Below, piece by piece: positions 32,899 to 44,005 of a DNA stretch of 64,000 nucleotides (position 1 is its first letter; each line of letters begins with the position of its first letter). The notes below the pieces were generated by a model that was given only the letters and a program-made list of their open reading frames with translations, was not told the DNA's origin and searched no databases. Made by a program: the position numbers and the translations under genes. This DNA is from Acanthosepion pharaonis (taxonomy: Eukaryota > Mollusca > Cephalopoda > Sepiida > Sepiidae): contig CAHIKZ030000807.1 in assembly GCA_903632075.3 (NCBI GenBank), forward strand, positions 1,965,001 to 2,029,000, read 5' to 3'.

Positions 32899-34067
32899 GT
32901 GTTTTTTTTTATATATCAAGAACAGTTTTGGGAGGAAAGCTGTATGTCAAGGTAAAAAAAAGTTTTCGTTTGACGCGTTTCATCCCTTAGCAATTCATCA
33001 GAGTAAAAATTTGAGGACGGTGGAAATTTAAAATTTAGAATTTTTTTTTTTTTTACTTTTTATGCTTTCGATATATAATCGAACCAATTTAATTTTAAAA
33101 TTCTTTTTGTTTCCATCATTTTTGTTATTAAATATCCTACATTGTGATAACAGAAAATTTAATAAGATGGTGAAATAACAACAAATTTACTCTGGATGAA
33201 CTAGCAATTAAAGTACTTTTTAAACATTTTTTTTTCGTTTTAGTGAACTATTTTCTCTTTTAATTAGAATAGTATTTTTATGTCAAAATGGTGGTCAGTC
33301 AGGTACGGTGAGCAACTAAATGTGTTGTTTTGTAAAATATCCCTTTTGTGTTCTTATAATCATTTTTACTTAAACTTCTAGTTCTTGAAGTGAAGTTTCT
33401 CCATAATATTCTTTCTGGCAATCCTTTAGGTGATAGTAAATTCCACCTTCAAGTTTTGGCTAGTTGTTTTGTTTTGTATTTATAGCTTTCGTGTGTGTAT
33501 CTGTTATTATTATTATTATTATTATTATTTTTGGAATGCGTAATTATATTTTCATGGCTGTATTCCTTTGGGGGTGCGAGTGCTTACTGGTGACGCGGAT
33601 CCCACAAATTCTTTTGTACGTATATATTTATGCATTGATTACGTACATAGATGATCACATGTATGCTCGCGTAGACTCACACACGATTAGGGTCAAGCAA
33701 TCATGTCTATAATATTGGTGACGACACTCCAATATGGCAGACAATTTCGAATCGTAAATTAAAGTTGCCGTGGTGACAGAACCACGCTATGCCAACAGTC
33801 GATTTCCTCAAACTAAAAGCAATTGCCTCTTCCGTCGCGTTTCACTCCTCCTTCTCCATCTCCTCCTCTCCCATTTCATTCTCTCCCCACATCCCGTCAC
33901 CCATCCGCTCATCTCCGTCTTCATATCATCATCTTGTTTCGTCTTCATCTTCCACCTCATCAGAGGCAATAAATCTCAACTGCGTTCCTGCACGGATCGA
34001 CTCTGCTTCGATATATTTCTGCTTGGATGCAGCTTCCATTCTTTGCAATTTACACACCCACATGAAC
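32899..34067. other. Intergenic stretch, includes a hammerhead-like core
   Basis: On the minus strand 33001-32971 reads CTGATGA, 13 nt, GAAA, cgcgtca (see findings). A (TTA)n tract lies at 33504-33530. Overlapping frames at 33770-34165 end in a TA microsatellite and show no domain. Confidence 0.4.
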
Positions 34068-34068
34068 C

Positions 34069-34114
<46 letters not shown>

Positions 34115-34319
34115 TGTATGTGTATATTGAGTGTATTCATATATAAATTATATAAATATATGTAAGTGTAGGTATATGTGTGTGTGCGTGTATGCATATG
34201 TGTTTGTATATATGTGTGTGTGTGTGTATGTATATATGTATGTGTGAGTATATACATATGTCTGTATGTGTATGTGTGTATATTTATACGTGTGTATATT
34301 TGTATATATGTGTGTGTGC

Positions 34320-34372
<53 letters not shown>

Positions 34373-34376
34373 CGTG
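34068..34376. repeat. TA/TG-rich microsatellite cluster
   Basis: (TA)n at about 34070-34110, an imperfect TG/TA stretch at 34160-34322, and (TA)n at 34325-34370. Tyr/Ile-rich or Cys/Val-rich frames on both strands are products of this simple sequence. Confidence 0.95.
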
Positions 34377-35905
34377 TGTGTGTCGATAAATATATGGTAA
34401 TAATACAATTGAGAAAATACTTGAAATTTCCGTGTTTTTTTTCTGGTTAGCAGAACTTCTGCCAAAAAGCGCCCAGTAAATAAGTAGATCTATTAATAAT
34501 TATTGTTTATAGATCTAGTTATTTATTAATTTATTAACCAAATAAAACACTTGAACTTTTTATTAATTTATTGGATAATATCCCACATAATAAAGAAAGT
34601 TCAAGTGATTTATTTGATTAACCGCCTCAGGAGTTTCGCGTTGAAACGCTCATCAGGGCCTTTTGTTTGATAAAATAAATATATTTGATAAATCTATTGA
34701 ACTTATCACATGCCATATTTATATACTCTTTCTGAGCGACTGAACGGCAATTCTAACTTTCAAATTTCAAATTCTTATCACGCTCACTGGAATTTCGTTG
34801 GAAACGTTCGAAGATTTCAATTTTTTAAAGCCAGTTAATTTTTCTACATAATTCCATTGCCGGATAAGTATCAAGGCAAGATGCCCAAACCCACGTATAC
34901 AGAAACTGGGTAAATTTTTAACCCATGACCCGAGTTCACGCACTCGGGTTAATTGACCTTGTGTCGTATCCCGACTCAGTGACCGGGGAGGGGATCTATA
35001 GGTAAAAAAATATTAAATACCCATATTTCCAATCCTAACAATTGAAAGCAAGAGATGAGAGTAGAAATGGCAAAGTTCATATATAATTTTAAGTAAGCAA
35101 AAACATAAAAGTAATTGTAAGACAAACGATCTTCAAGGTAGTTGTACAAAAACAAAAACTAATAGAGTAAAAAAAGTAAAAACGGTAATCTTGGAAAACG
35201 TTGAAATAAATAATAATAAAATTTAATAATTATTTAATTAAATACAATAATAAATATATTTTCGTCATTATTACAAATTTAGAAGTATATTATCATTCGT
35301 AATATGCAAACTTATCGATTATTTATTTCTTTATTTTTAAATTACTTGATTAATTATAGATTACAGTATATATATTTTTTTTCGGTAAAAATATCAATCG
35401 TACTTTCACCTTATTCTGACTATAATTGCATATTACAAAAACTGTAAATATTATTGGTAAATATTTATTCTAATATATGCTGATTATTTACTTTATTTAT
35501 TTAGTTTTTTAAAAATTTTATTTTGTTTCTTTTGGGGTTTTCTTTTTTTAGTTTTGTTTTGTTTGGAGTGCGCATTTTCTTCACTGCGTTTTTACGAGTG
35601 ACCAAATTTTTTGTAATAAAACATTTCTAAAATAAATTTCGGTCCTTTGTGAATGTTATAAAATAAAATAAGACATATCTCGGCTGATTTACAGGGAAAT
35701 ACTCAAGAGCGAGAGCCGGATGTGAACGGGACAAAACCCCATCACAAAATGACCATTATCTTCATTTACAAATGTCCCCGACACACGTGTCCCGTTTAAA
35801 AATTAAAATAATAATTAAAGTGTTCTATTTTTCGTCCAATAAAAATGCTTCCCTCCTAATTATACTCGCTTCGTTTTTCGAGCCTGTTAAGCCATAAAAA
35901 AACGC
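34377..35905. other. AT-rich stretch with two hairpins
   Basis: About 30-bp imperfect arms lie at 34537-34568 and 34590-34622 ('aaataaaacacttgaac' / 'gttcaagtgatttattt'). A short hairpin acccgag/ctcgggt lies at 34928-34950. A CTGATGA...GAAA pair occurs on the minus strand at 34657-34633. No gene recognised; some of this may belong to an unrecognised retroelement. Confidence 0.4.
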
Positions 35906-35916
35906 TATAAAAGGGG
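35906..35916 (+). promoter_or_regulatory. Consensus TATA box, candidate Pol II core promoter
   Basis: TATAAAAGGGG at 35906-35916 is close to the strongest TATA consensus. The sequence 25-35 bp downstream ('gttcaacaggcagtcc') could hold an initiator. The first ATG downstream (36011) opens a frame of only five codons before a stop. It may be the promoter of an LTR rather than of a host gene; the surrounding 35820-36100 block is less AT-rich than its neighbours. Confidence 0.4.
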
Positions 35917-36009
35917 TCACACGGAAGTTCAACAGGCAGTCCACAGGTGGCCAGGGTAGAGACCTGTCACGGTCAGCAGCTATCAGCAGGGGAACATCAA
36001 CCACCGTCA

Positions 36010-36639
36010 ACATGTGTGAACTACTATGAGAGATCGACCTAGATCCGAAGCCGGCTTATGAACTATACCACAAGGTAGCTGTCCCAAACCCTCACGTTCC
36101 TGTTGAAATGAACCACGTAAATCTATTTCTACTGTTGTCGTATTTCTTTCTTGCAACCATACGCTTGTCTATAACATGAATAAGTCCTGAAAATTTCATT
36201 AAAATCCGACAAATTATTTGGCTCTTGCAAGAATATCCGAATTACTGTAAGAGGCTAAAATTTCTATGCTAAAACTAAAAGTTAGTACATTTGGCTGACG
36301 TAAGAAAAACAAGTTTTTTTTTTTAATCAAAATTTTCGAATGTTCTAAAGAGGAGTAAAAAATTAATTAAATATTTTTAAAAAAATTTTTTCTCTTAATA
36401 ATGACAAATATTTTGACGATGAAACTGTTTTCATAACGGTATTATGATTTTTAATAATTTTTAAGAGAATAATAAAAGAGCTGAATAATAACATTGGTAA
36501 AACAGGAAACAACCACAGTTTTCCAAATAAACATAACTGAAGTAGCTTATAGTGGTGTTTATAGTAGATTCCCTCTACTGCACTAGCAAGTACCTGATAT
36601 ATCCCACAATCTTCTAGTTTTACAAGAGACAGATCAGAT
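36010..36639. other. Intergenic stretch, nothing recognised
   Basis: AT-rich, no element or coding frame recognised. Confidence 0.4.
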
Positions 36640-37115
36640 TAAGAATGGAGTACTGTTGCCATGTATGAGCTGTAGCGGCCCAGTCTTCACTTTCCAGTCT
36701 TGATAGAGTCCAAAAACATCTCTGCGTCCTTGCAGGCGATGAATTATTTTCCACCCTACAACCCCTTTCTCACAGATGCTGCAACCTTTTGCTACTCTAT
36801 GGCTATTTCCATGGAAAGTGTTCAGATTCAGAAGTACACTACTTAGTTACACTAGTTCTAACCTTTACAGCTAAGACCCATCATACTATGCACATGCGGA
36901 CCACCCTCATTCGCCTTCATATTCCATTGAGCAGCTTCTTCTCATACAAACCTCTGCCTTGTGGAACTGACTCACAAGAGAAGGCTTCCCCAATCACTAC
37001 AATTTTAACCTTTTCAAGCCTAAGGTTAATAAACGTTATCTTCCACACATATCTGTATAATCTTTACCTCTTATTCTGTAACCTTCTACTCCAAGTACAG
37101 GTTGAATATCATTGT
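36640..37115 (+). mobile_element. Family C non-LTR retrotransposon, C-terminal end
   Basis: Plus-strand frames give 'RMEYCCHV' (from 36639), 'SLDRVQKHLC', 'TLQPLSHRCCNLLLLYGYFH', 'GKCSD', 'LTFTAKTHHTMH' and the 'FFSYKPLPCGTDS' equivalent of 'FFPRTA.LWN'. The 3' tail is 'ccttctactccaagtacagg'. Stops and frameshifts are present. The start in mid-RT fits a 5'-truncated insertion. Confidence 0.85.
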
Positions 37116-37412
37116 AAAAAAAATATCATATCATTAGATAACACTTTAATTTCTGTCTAATATAAAATATTGAAACATACACAAAAAGCAATATTTCCTC
37201 ATTTACTGACTTGATTCTTATGATCTCCATAGTCTTTCAATACTATAATAAAAACGAGACGTCTATTTCAAATACTGGATACACTCTAAAAATAACGTTT
37301 GAAAGTAATAAAAATAAAATCCATTAAGAAATATACATAGATAGGTTCATGCATACATGCATATTCAATGTCTAATTATATATGGCTACATATGTATGTA
37401 TGTATGTATGGT

Positions 37413-38429
37413 ATATCAAAAATACTTTTACAAGCATTGGAGGCGGGTTCCTCATACTAAACAAGGACAAAAGTCCATATAAACATACGTCCGCAAATCT
37501 TTCGTTTAAAGTTTACGGTAGACGCTGTTAAATGTACAGTTCAAGATATAACAACAACAAAAAAAAAATACTAATTACCTTAGTTTGTTGTGCCACGGAT
37601 CCTCTCTCTGCAACATGACGATAAACAGCAGTAAAGTTTGGATGACTTGGCTGCCTTCGATCTAGAAACGCAATCTGTATCTTCGCGTCCATTACCATTC
37701 TCGCGGTCGTATGTAAAAATCATATCTGCCTGGTCACGATATGCATATCCTACGGAACATCATATTAAACGGAACAATTCTCAGTTAACTCACTACTGCA
37801 TACGTTAAACGTTGAAGACAGACTAGACACAAATGTATACGAATGGCAAATTTAACCTAAACTTTCTTTAAACTTAATAACTAAAAAACGAAGTGAACCC
37901 TTTATTTCGCTCACTGGGGTAGACTGTTCCACTTACACGTGCCATGTTTAATGGATGTCAGTTATCAGTTATCTCCTGTTAATTTTCCCTCTGTGCCATG
38001 GACACATGGAACAGTGGATAAAGGCGTTGGTTAGATCCAGTGACAGGACCAAAACAGTGTGAGTTCAATACCCGGTTAAGGAGAACTTTCAGATGGAAAA
38101 TTAACAAGAGATAACTGATAACTGACATCCATTAAACATGGCAAGTGGAACTGGAACAGTCTACCCCAGTGAGCGAAATAAAGGGTTCAGTTCGACATTC
38201 CAACCACCTCAAGAAGGCCGGAGCGTACAACGACCAAAACGTTGTAATAAATATGGCGACAAAGATGAGGACAATAGTGCGAATAATGTAAATAATGTAC
38301 ATAATACCTCATCTCAGAAATATAGACAAATATTAAAAACGAAGGATTTGCGGACATACGTTTATACGGATTTTTGTCCTTGTTCCGTGTGAGGAACCCG
38401 CCCCCAAAGACTGTTAAAGCTTTTTGATA
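37413..38429. mobile_element. Composite fold-back element with a tRNA-like loop
   Basis: Outer inverted repeats 37413-37507 and 38336-38429 (about 95 bp, for example 'gcgggttcctca', 'aacaaggacaaaa', 'gtccgcaaatc'). Inner inverted repeats 37889-37993 and 38090-38194 (about 105 bp, only a few mismatches). The inner loop 37994-38089 carries Pol III-like boxes. No transposase frame is seen. The outer and inner pairs may be one element or an insertion into an insertion. Confidence 0.8.
38000..38080 (+). promoter_or_regulatory. tRNA-like sequence with A and B boxes in the fold-back loop
   Basis: A-box-like tggaacagtgg at 38007-38017 and B-box-like gttcaataccc at 38063-38073, about 45 nt apart as in tRNA genes. 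A tRNA-derived origin is likely; no clean cloverleaf or acceptor stem was verified. Its place at the centre of two 105-bp complementary arms is unusual. Confidence 0.55.
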
Positions 38430-38524
38430 AAGCATATATATATATATATATATATTACAATGAATCATTCATACAAAAAGTAGATTAGTAATGTTAATGA
38501 TATAAAATGGCGAAATCCCTTCGC

Positions 38525-38700
38525 TAACAAAATTTTAAAGGAGATTAATTTACAAATCACTCGATGAATGTTATGATCCTTGTTTTTAAAATTATATGCT
38601 GTATAATCCGAGACGAAAATTATTTTTCGTCTCGGTTGCTACCTGAATTTTACCAAAAACAAAAAATTTCCATGCCTGTAGATGACTGAATGTCATCTAA
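38525..38700 (+). mobile_element. Fragment related to the hAT fossil at 3904
   Basis: 'aaattttaaagg', 'tttacaaatcactcgatgaa', 'ttatgatccttgtttttaaa' and 'gctacctgaattttacc' parallel 3958-4125 (the last block with inversion of detail). It is a second, shorter copy of the same family. Confidence 0.6.
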
Positions 38701-38889
38701 ATTTGAACATATACTGAAACCTATTTACACATTGTTAAAACATACATCGTATACACATGTATAATCAAGACGCATACCTAGCTTTATTTAACGTGTGTTT
38801 GAGTTCTGACATATACACATATTGTTGAGGATTATTGAATTGAATCTGTTCTCTTCATAGCAACATATTATATGACACACGGAGTAAAT

Positions 38890-39600
38890 AGATTTGTGCG
38901 GATATGTACAGGGTGCGATGGATAAATAGCTTCAAACATGGCATTCAGAATCTCCTGAAACACCTCTGGGCGATCTCCTTGTTTAAGTTGCTGAATGCTG
39001 CCATAATCCTTGCCTTCAGTTCATCTTTGGTGTTACAAGGAACTTTGTTGGTTTCTCACTCAACTGCAGCCTCACACATAATAATCAAGGGGGTGCAGTC
39101 TGGAGAGTTATGTGGCGAGCTGTAAGAGGTGATGAGGTAGCAGAAATTGTCTGACAGTCATGATTGGGTTCTCCTGCTTGTGTGACATGGTGCAGAGTCT
39201 TTTTTCCAGGCATAGTGTCTTCCAGCAGTTACCCTCTTAACCCAGAGCAGACTATCTTCTCTAAGAACTTGATGTAGGCTTCCGTGTTGAGTCTGAGGCC
39301 CTGTGGTAAGATGAATGGAAGCATAATTTTGTCATCACTAGTGATCACTCCAAACACCTTCGTAATCACGATTCCGAATCCTCTGCACCGTCCTCAGATT
39401 GACACCCAAACACTCTGAAATATTCGTATCGGAGCTTTCGGCGCGAATGCCAAGCAGCACAGCATGCTATTTCAAAACTTCTGGCGTAGTGAATTGCGTT
39501 ATGGTGCTCTTTTTTTTCACAGACGGTGCCCAACTTTTGTTCGTACATAATACACATTTTCTCGTACACTCACATATTGTAGCTTTTTGATCGTATTAAT
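38890..39600 (-). pseudogene. mariner-family transposase, degenerate
   Basis: Reading the minus strand from 39600: a decayed N-terminal part, then 'KIMLPFILPQGLRLNTEAYI', 'KFLEKIVCSGLRG', 'TMPGKKTLHHVTQAGEPNHD', then after frameshifts the 'SPDC.PLDYYV' catalytic block and 'VE.ETNKVPCNTKDELKARI', 'MAAFSNLNKEIAQRCFR'. These are successive blocks of mariner-like transposases whose last acidic residue lies in 'PLDYYVWG'. The start 'gtacagggtgcgatggataa' at 38908 may be the 3' terminal repeat. Multiple stops exclude function. Confidence 0.85.
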
Positions 39601-40370
39601 GAAAAAATATATATATATAAGTTTTTGTCAACGTATCTGAAAGCCTGGTTGACTACATCCAAAACAAACTAATCATATTCCGAACACATATGCAGGAAGT
39701 CAAATCTAACGGGTAATGAGGTATAAACATCTAGGTAACCCTTCTTCGCTCTTTTCCTTCCTCCATTTTTTTCTTTACCAAATAGAAACTTGAAGAAATT
39801 GTTGCTAGACTGCGTGATAGAAAATGAGAATGCATTTACTACTCGGTCATTGCCACCACTGAAAATCAGCCAAATTCACACGCACACACACACACAAGAC
39901 CAAACCGCTTTCATGAAAATTGCACATCCAAATTTCTGATGATAGAGACCACACTTGGTCTCTTAATTCCCACCAACCACAGTTACCACAATTTTAGCTC
40001 TTCATTCTTAACCCTAATATTCCCGTTCTCTTCCCTCCGTTCTTCCTCCTTGTAACCCATCTATTTTTCTAAGCTATCGATATTTTCTCTTTCCAGTCGC
40101 AAACACATTATACCAGAAAACCTGAGCAACGCATGTGGCACGTTCCGGTCCCAACCCTCAACTTCTCAGTATATCACTCTCCATTCTCTTTCTCTCTACA
40201 GCTACCCACCCTGACGTCTCTATTCAGTTGGACTCAAAACCCATTCAAGGACCGTTTCTCTGCCATTCTCTTATGTTTGATTTGTTTTCTCAAAGGAAAA
40301 TGTCCTCTATTGACGTCGTCGCTAGGAAGAAACCAACAAAAATGCCGCCAGTTAATCAATGTTCTTATTT
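39601..40370. other. Intergenic stretch, nothing recognised
   Basis: Overlapping frames at 40133-40452 run into a TA microsatellite. A short (CA)n lies at 39877-39893. No element was recognised. Confidence 0.4.
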
Positions 40371-40414
40371 TATTTATATATATATATATTTGTTTTTTTT
40401 AAGGCAGAAAACTT

Positions 40415-40452
<38 letters not shown>
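40371..40452. repeat. Two (TA)n microsatellites
   Basis: Uninterrupted TA tracts at about 40375-40389 and 40418-40451. Confidence 0.9.
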
Positions 40453-40454
<2 letters not shown>

Positions 40455-41010
40455 AATAATCAATCTCTTTGCCCCTGCCTTTTTTATGTCGATATAAGCG
40501 ATTGTGACACAAAGACGCTCGCCACGGACACAGACAAGACCATACTGCAGCATGCAAACATCAAATACAGTACAAATGCAGACAGCTCTCCACCAAACCC
40601 GACACGCCCTCGCTTCTCCTCTAAGCCAGCTTCCCACTCATTCTCTCTTGTTTGCTCTGATTCTGCATACAAACTATATGCCCATCTCGTAGAGGAAAAT
40701 AATCAGGCAAAAATATATCAAAGAGGATCAAGAAAATCAAAGGCTGATGGTAATGTTGATAAGGAAGATCGGCGCTGATTACCGTTATAATGTTAATATG
40801 AAATCAAGCGTATTATTATGATTAATATTATATTGCCATTTATGCGACAATACCATTATGCTACTGCTATTTATAATAATAATAATAATAATAATAGTAA
40901 TTACTGCTTTGAGATCCCCTCCGTCTCTTAGTAGTTTCAGACGGACGATGATGGTGATACCATAAATCCTCTCTCCAGCTTAGAGACACAACACGGCTTA
41001 GCACATTTTT
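40453..41010. other. Intergenic stretch with (TAA)n
   Basis: (TAA)n at about 40875-40896. The frames at 40374-40692 are short and without recognisable domains. Confidence 0.4.
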
Positions 41011-41715
41011 TACAATAATTTTAATCTTGTACAATGCCCAGGAACCATTTGAGGTTACAGAATAAGGTGATTTTCTTAGCGTATCTTAGATTTGGCACAA
41101 GACCGAAAGTAAGGAGCACCCAGTGAGGATCGAACTCACTATTCAATCGTAAATGATGTAGCGAGACAAGCTTGCTAACCACTGTTACCAAGCTTGTCTC
41201 AAGGTTACAGAATATGAAGTAAATGAGAACAGTGTATTAGGATATGTGTGGAAGATAGCGGTTAAGTCTAGACCTGAAATTATTTTTTTATACTAATGTT
41301 CACTCTGTACAATGCCCAAGAGCCACTCGAGGTAGTGAGTTATAGAGTAAGAGGCACAGTTTATGGGAATATATGAGGAAGGTAACGGTTAAAATTGTAG
41401 TGATCGGCGAAGCAGTTCGTGTGTAGAAACCGTTCGAGTGGAACTTACATTTCACCAATGGAATATGAAGTGAATGAGCGTGGTTTTCTACAATGTGTAT
41501 GGCATGCCATGAAGGTAAGAACTGGTGGAACTAAGGAATGTAGTTCTTCCATTGAAATGGTAATAAAGTAGCAAGAGGTTTGCAACATGAAGTCTGTGGG
41601 AATGTATGGTGGAAAATAATTTGTCACCCACAAGGATGTGGAGACGCTTTTGATAGACTGGAAAGTGAACACTGGGTAGCTCTTGCTCATATATGGCAGC
41701 AGTACACCATTATTG
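41011..41715 (-). mobile_element. Family C non-LTR retrotransposon, C-terminal end, with SINE insertion
   Basis: On the minus strand from 41715: 'AAIYEQELPSVHFPVYQKRL' region, 'ISMEELHSLVPPVLTFMA', 'CHTHCRKPRSFTSYSIG', then a frameshifted 'FHSNGFYTRTA' and the family C tail ('tcgagtggctcttgggca', 'tgtacagagtgaac'), repeated once beyond the SINE at 41065-41201. The tail thus appears twice (about 41300 and 41035). Confidence 0.8.
41065..41201 (-). mobile_element. tRNA-derived SINE with 13-bp target duplication
   Basis: Identical flanks aggttacagaata at 41052-41064 and 41202-41214 mark the insertion. On the minus strand the head starts 'gagacaagcttggtaacagt' with an A-box-like 'ggtaacagtggttagca', and the B box is 'gagttcgatcctc'. 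The 3' part ('ggtcttgtgccaaatctaag') is not the S/X module. A clean target duplication makes this the best-defined recent retroinsertion in the window. Confidence 0.9.
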
Positions 41716-42235
41716 GCCTGATCTGGCTCTTGTAAAACTAGAGGTTAGCAGGAAGAGTCGGGTACTTATTGGAGTGGTACAGGGAATTGCCTATTTTTCC
41801 AGCATTTTAGCAATGGAACGTATGTACAAGTTTCACTTGAGGTCTGGGTTGAACTTGTCCCAATATGCGTTCAAGGTATGGGGTCTCTTCGAGAGAACAC
41901 CTGTTCATCACGATAGAGGAAAATTCTGTTTCAAGCAGAACTGCTACTGTGCATTCCCAATATTATCATGCATCCACAAAGCATCTTGCAAGGCAGCGAA
42001 ACTCTTGGAGATAATCATTATGTTGGTATCGCACATTGACATAATCAATGGAAATTCTGTTCTTGTGGCATGATGCCAGCAAGGCTCCTCACAACTCAAG
42101 AACTTTTCAGAGAATCTTCGCTGAATAAATGATTGCAGTTTTGTCTTGGTCTACAATCTTATTCTCTATTTCAATTTTCCCTTAGCCCTCTTTCAAGCTT
42201 CTAAGTGGTTTCCCAAGAGTCCATATTGCTCCAGA
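41716..42235. other. Intergenic stretch, nothing recognised
   Basis: A 126-codon plus-strand frame (41693-42073) was inspected. Its beginning is antisense to family C; no domain was recognised in the rest. A decayed retroelement is the likely source. Confidence 0.4.
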
Positions 42236-42490
42236 AATCACACCAACAGTCACATTCCATAGCTTCTTCTTGCTTGTAGAACTCTCTTCCAGCTTCTTGC
42301 TTTCCAGTCAACTTTAATCTTCAAAAATTTAAATGCAGTATCACTCGTCATCTTCTGTTACCTTTTATCCTGTTTTTTTTATTGTCCTCTCTCTTTGATA
42401 ATGTTTTTCTCAGATGCTTTCCCACCCAGTAATCCTTTGCATCTTAGTGGCTTTATTGCCTTGCTTGGGTGAAATGGTTAAATAAAAACT
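42236..42490 (+). mobile_element. Family B non-LTR retrotransposon 3' end
   Basis: 'tgtagaactctcttccagc', 'ttgctttccagtcaacttta', 'aaaaatttaaatgcagtatc' and the 3' tail 'gcatcttagtggctttattg' + 'ccttgcttgggtgaaatgg'. Same order as the other B copies. Confidence 0.8.
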
Positions 42491-42869
42491 CACACATTAT
42501 TATTATTGTTAGTAAGGAGGGGAAAAGGCACTACTTGGTTTCAGTGAGAAAATGAATGAATGAAGGAAAGGGAAGATAGAAGTGTTTAATGTCTGTTTCA
42601 GTTAAATAAAAAAAGTTGTCAATTTCAAATCTTTTTATTTGTACCCCCTTACTTCTTAAATTAACAACTAGTATTCATATTTATGATTGTTATTGTAATA
42701 TTTTGTTAAAGTTGATAAGCTCAAATATTTAATGATACAATAAGGGAATTTCTATGGATATTTTATTGTCATAGAGCTTATTCCATCATTAATTTAAGAA
42801 TTAAGATTCATCAGAAAATTAAAATAGGAAAACTCTGAAATTTTCAAAACTAATACTAGTTATTATTAT

Positions 42870-43140
42870 TCCCTTATTGAGTGTCCACACAAGTAGTAAC
42901 TGGCAGTTTACAATGGAGGTTAAACAACAGCAAGTCTCAAATGCTTCAGCAGTTTTTTTATTTTTTATTTTGAGTATTTTAACTGTTTTCAGCAATGCTG
43001 TTGTTTGGATAGTTCTGACTCTTCCTCTTATTTATCACCCCTCCAGCTATTTTCTTTGGTTCTTCTGGACCGTTCCCAGTACTCAAATAACAACCGGCAT
43101 GACTATCACTTTCACTGTTATTATTTAAATTATTATTTTT
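42870..43140 (-). mobile_element. Family D non-LTR retrotransposon, C-terminal fragment
   Basis: Minus-strand frames give 'ITVKVIVMPVVI', 'VLGTVQKNQRK', 'RGRVRTIQTTALLKTVKIL', matching the conserved '..VPVVIGALGTVPK.L..' and 'IQTTALLKSARILRKVL' end of a widespread animal reverse-transcriptase family. The plus-strand 83-codon hydrophobic frame at 42877 is antisense to this and is not a membrane protein gene. Confidence 0.75.
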
Positions 43141-43440
43141 TCCATTTTGCTGCTTAATACACACATTTATCAAGTCTTGGGACCTAACATAAATGACTGT
43201 TTTTATCTTTTCTTAGAAAGTTATTGAGCATAATAAATTGAAAGAGTTTCAGTACATGAGCAGTAATTACAAACACAGTGTATTGTATTGCAGATAAAAA
43301 AGGATTTCCTGGAATTTTCTTTGTTTGTATATCAGTATTCTTCTTCATTCCTAATGATCCTGCTACTACTGGAATAGCTACAATTGTGTGAGGAATGATT
43401 AAGAATTATTATCATTATCATTATTATTTGAGTTATTACA

Positions 43441-43790
43441 CTTGCAATATCTAGTGACTTTCAATGGCGATTAAGTGACAACAAGTCTCTTTGGTAGTTC
43501 CTCACTATTCTAATTCATTTTAATAATATCTGAATAATTTCTTTTAAACTTTTTTGAAGGCTTTTGAGGTCTTTTCCAAGTGCTCCAACAATAAGGGGCA
43601 CAACTGTCACTTTGGTATTTCATTATTTTTTTCACTTTACTAGCAATGTTTTTATTTTTTTGCTTTTTTCAGCTTTTCATTCACTTTCAATTTCACTTGG
43701 TGTTCTGCTGAAACAGTAAAATCCACAACCTGGCAGATCTTCATTTCTTTGTTTCTGCCAACAAGATTTGGTTTTCTGGCTTGGATTGGG
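43441..43790 (-). mobile_element. Family D non-LTR retrotransposon, C-terminal fragment
   Basis: From 43790 on the minus strand: 'IQARKPNLVGRNKEMKICQV', 'VDFTVSAEHQVKLKVNEKL', then decayed 'LLLEHLEKTSKAFKK' in place of 'VVGALGTTPKALEK'. This copy extends further upstream than the one at 42870. It has stops and an internal T-rich disruption. Confidence 0.75.
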
Positions 43791-44005
43791 TGAGTAGTTT
43801 GAACTTTAAATTCCAAAATATTTTTTTTTTCTGGAACATTGACTGCTTTTTGTCTGATTTACATAGTCCAATCTTAATTGTATGCACAATTCTGAGTGAA
43901 TTACCATTCCTACCTGGTCATATGTACTTTTGTACTGTTTTTGATATTCCACACTGCTTCAAACAAAACATTAAGGAAGAAACCCCCATCAATATTCAAA
44001 ACAGC

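Noticed and set aside
33770..34165. 131-codon plus-strand frame with hydrophobic start
   Set aside because: Ends in TA microsatellite, a second frame overlaps it in another register, and no domain is recognisable; coding support is insufficient.
41693..42073. 126-codon frame as a host gene
   Set aside because: Its start is antisense to a family C LINE and no domain was recognised; kept only as an unassigned stretch.
42877..43128. Small hydrophobic membrane protein
   Set aside because: The opposite strand encodes the family D C-terminus; hydrophobicity results from its antisense.
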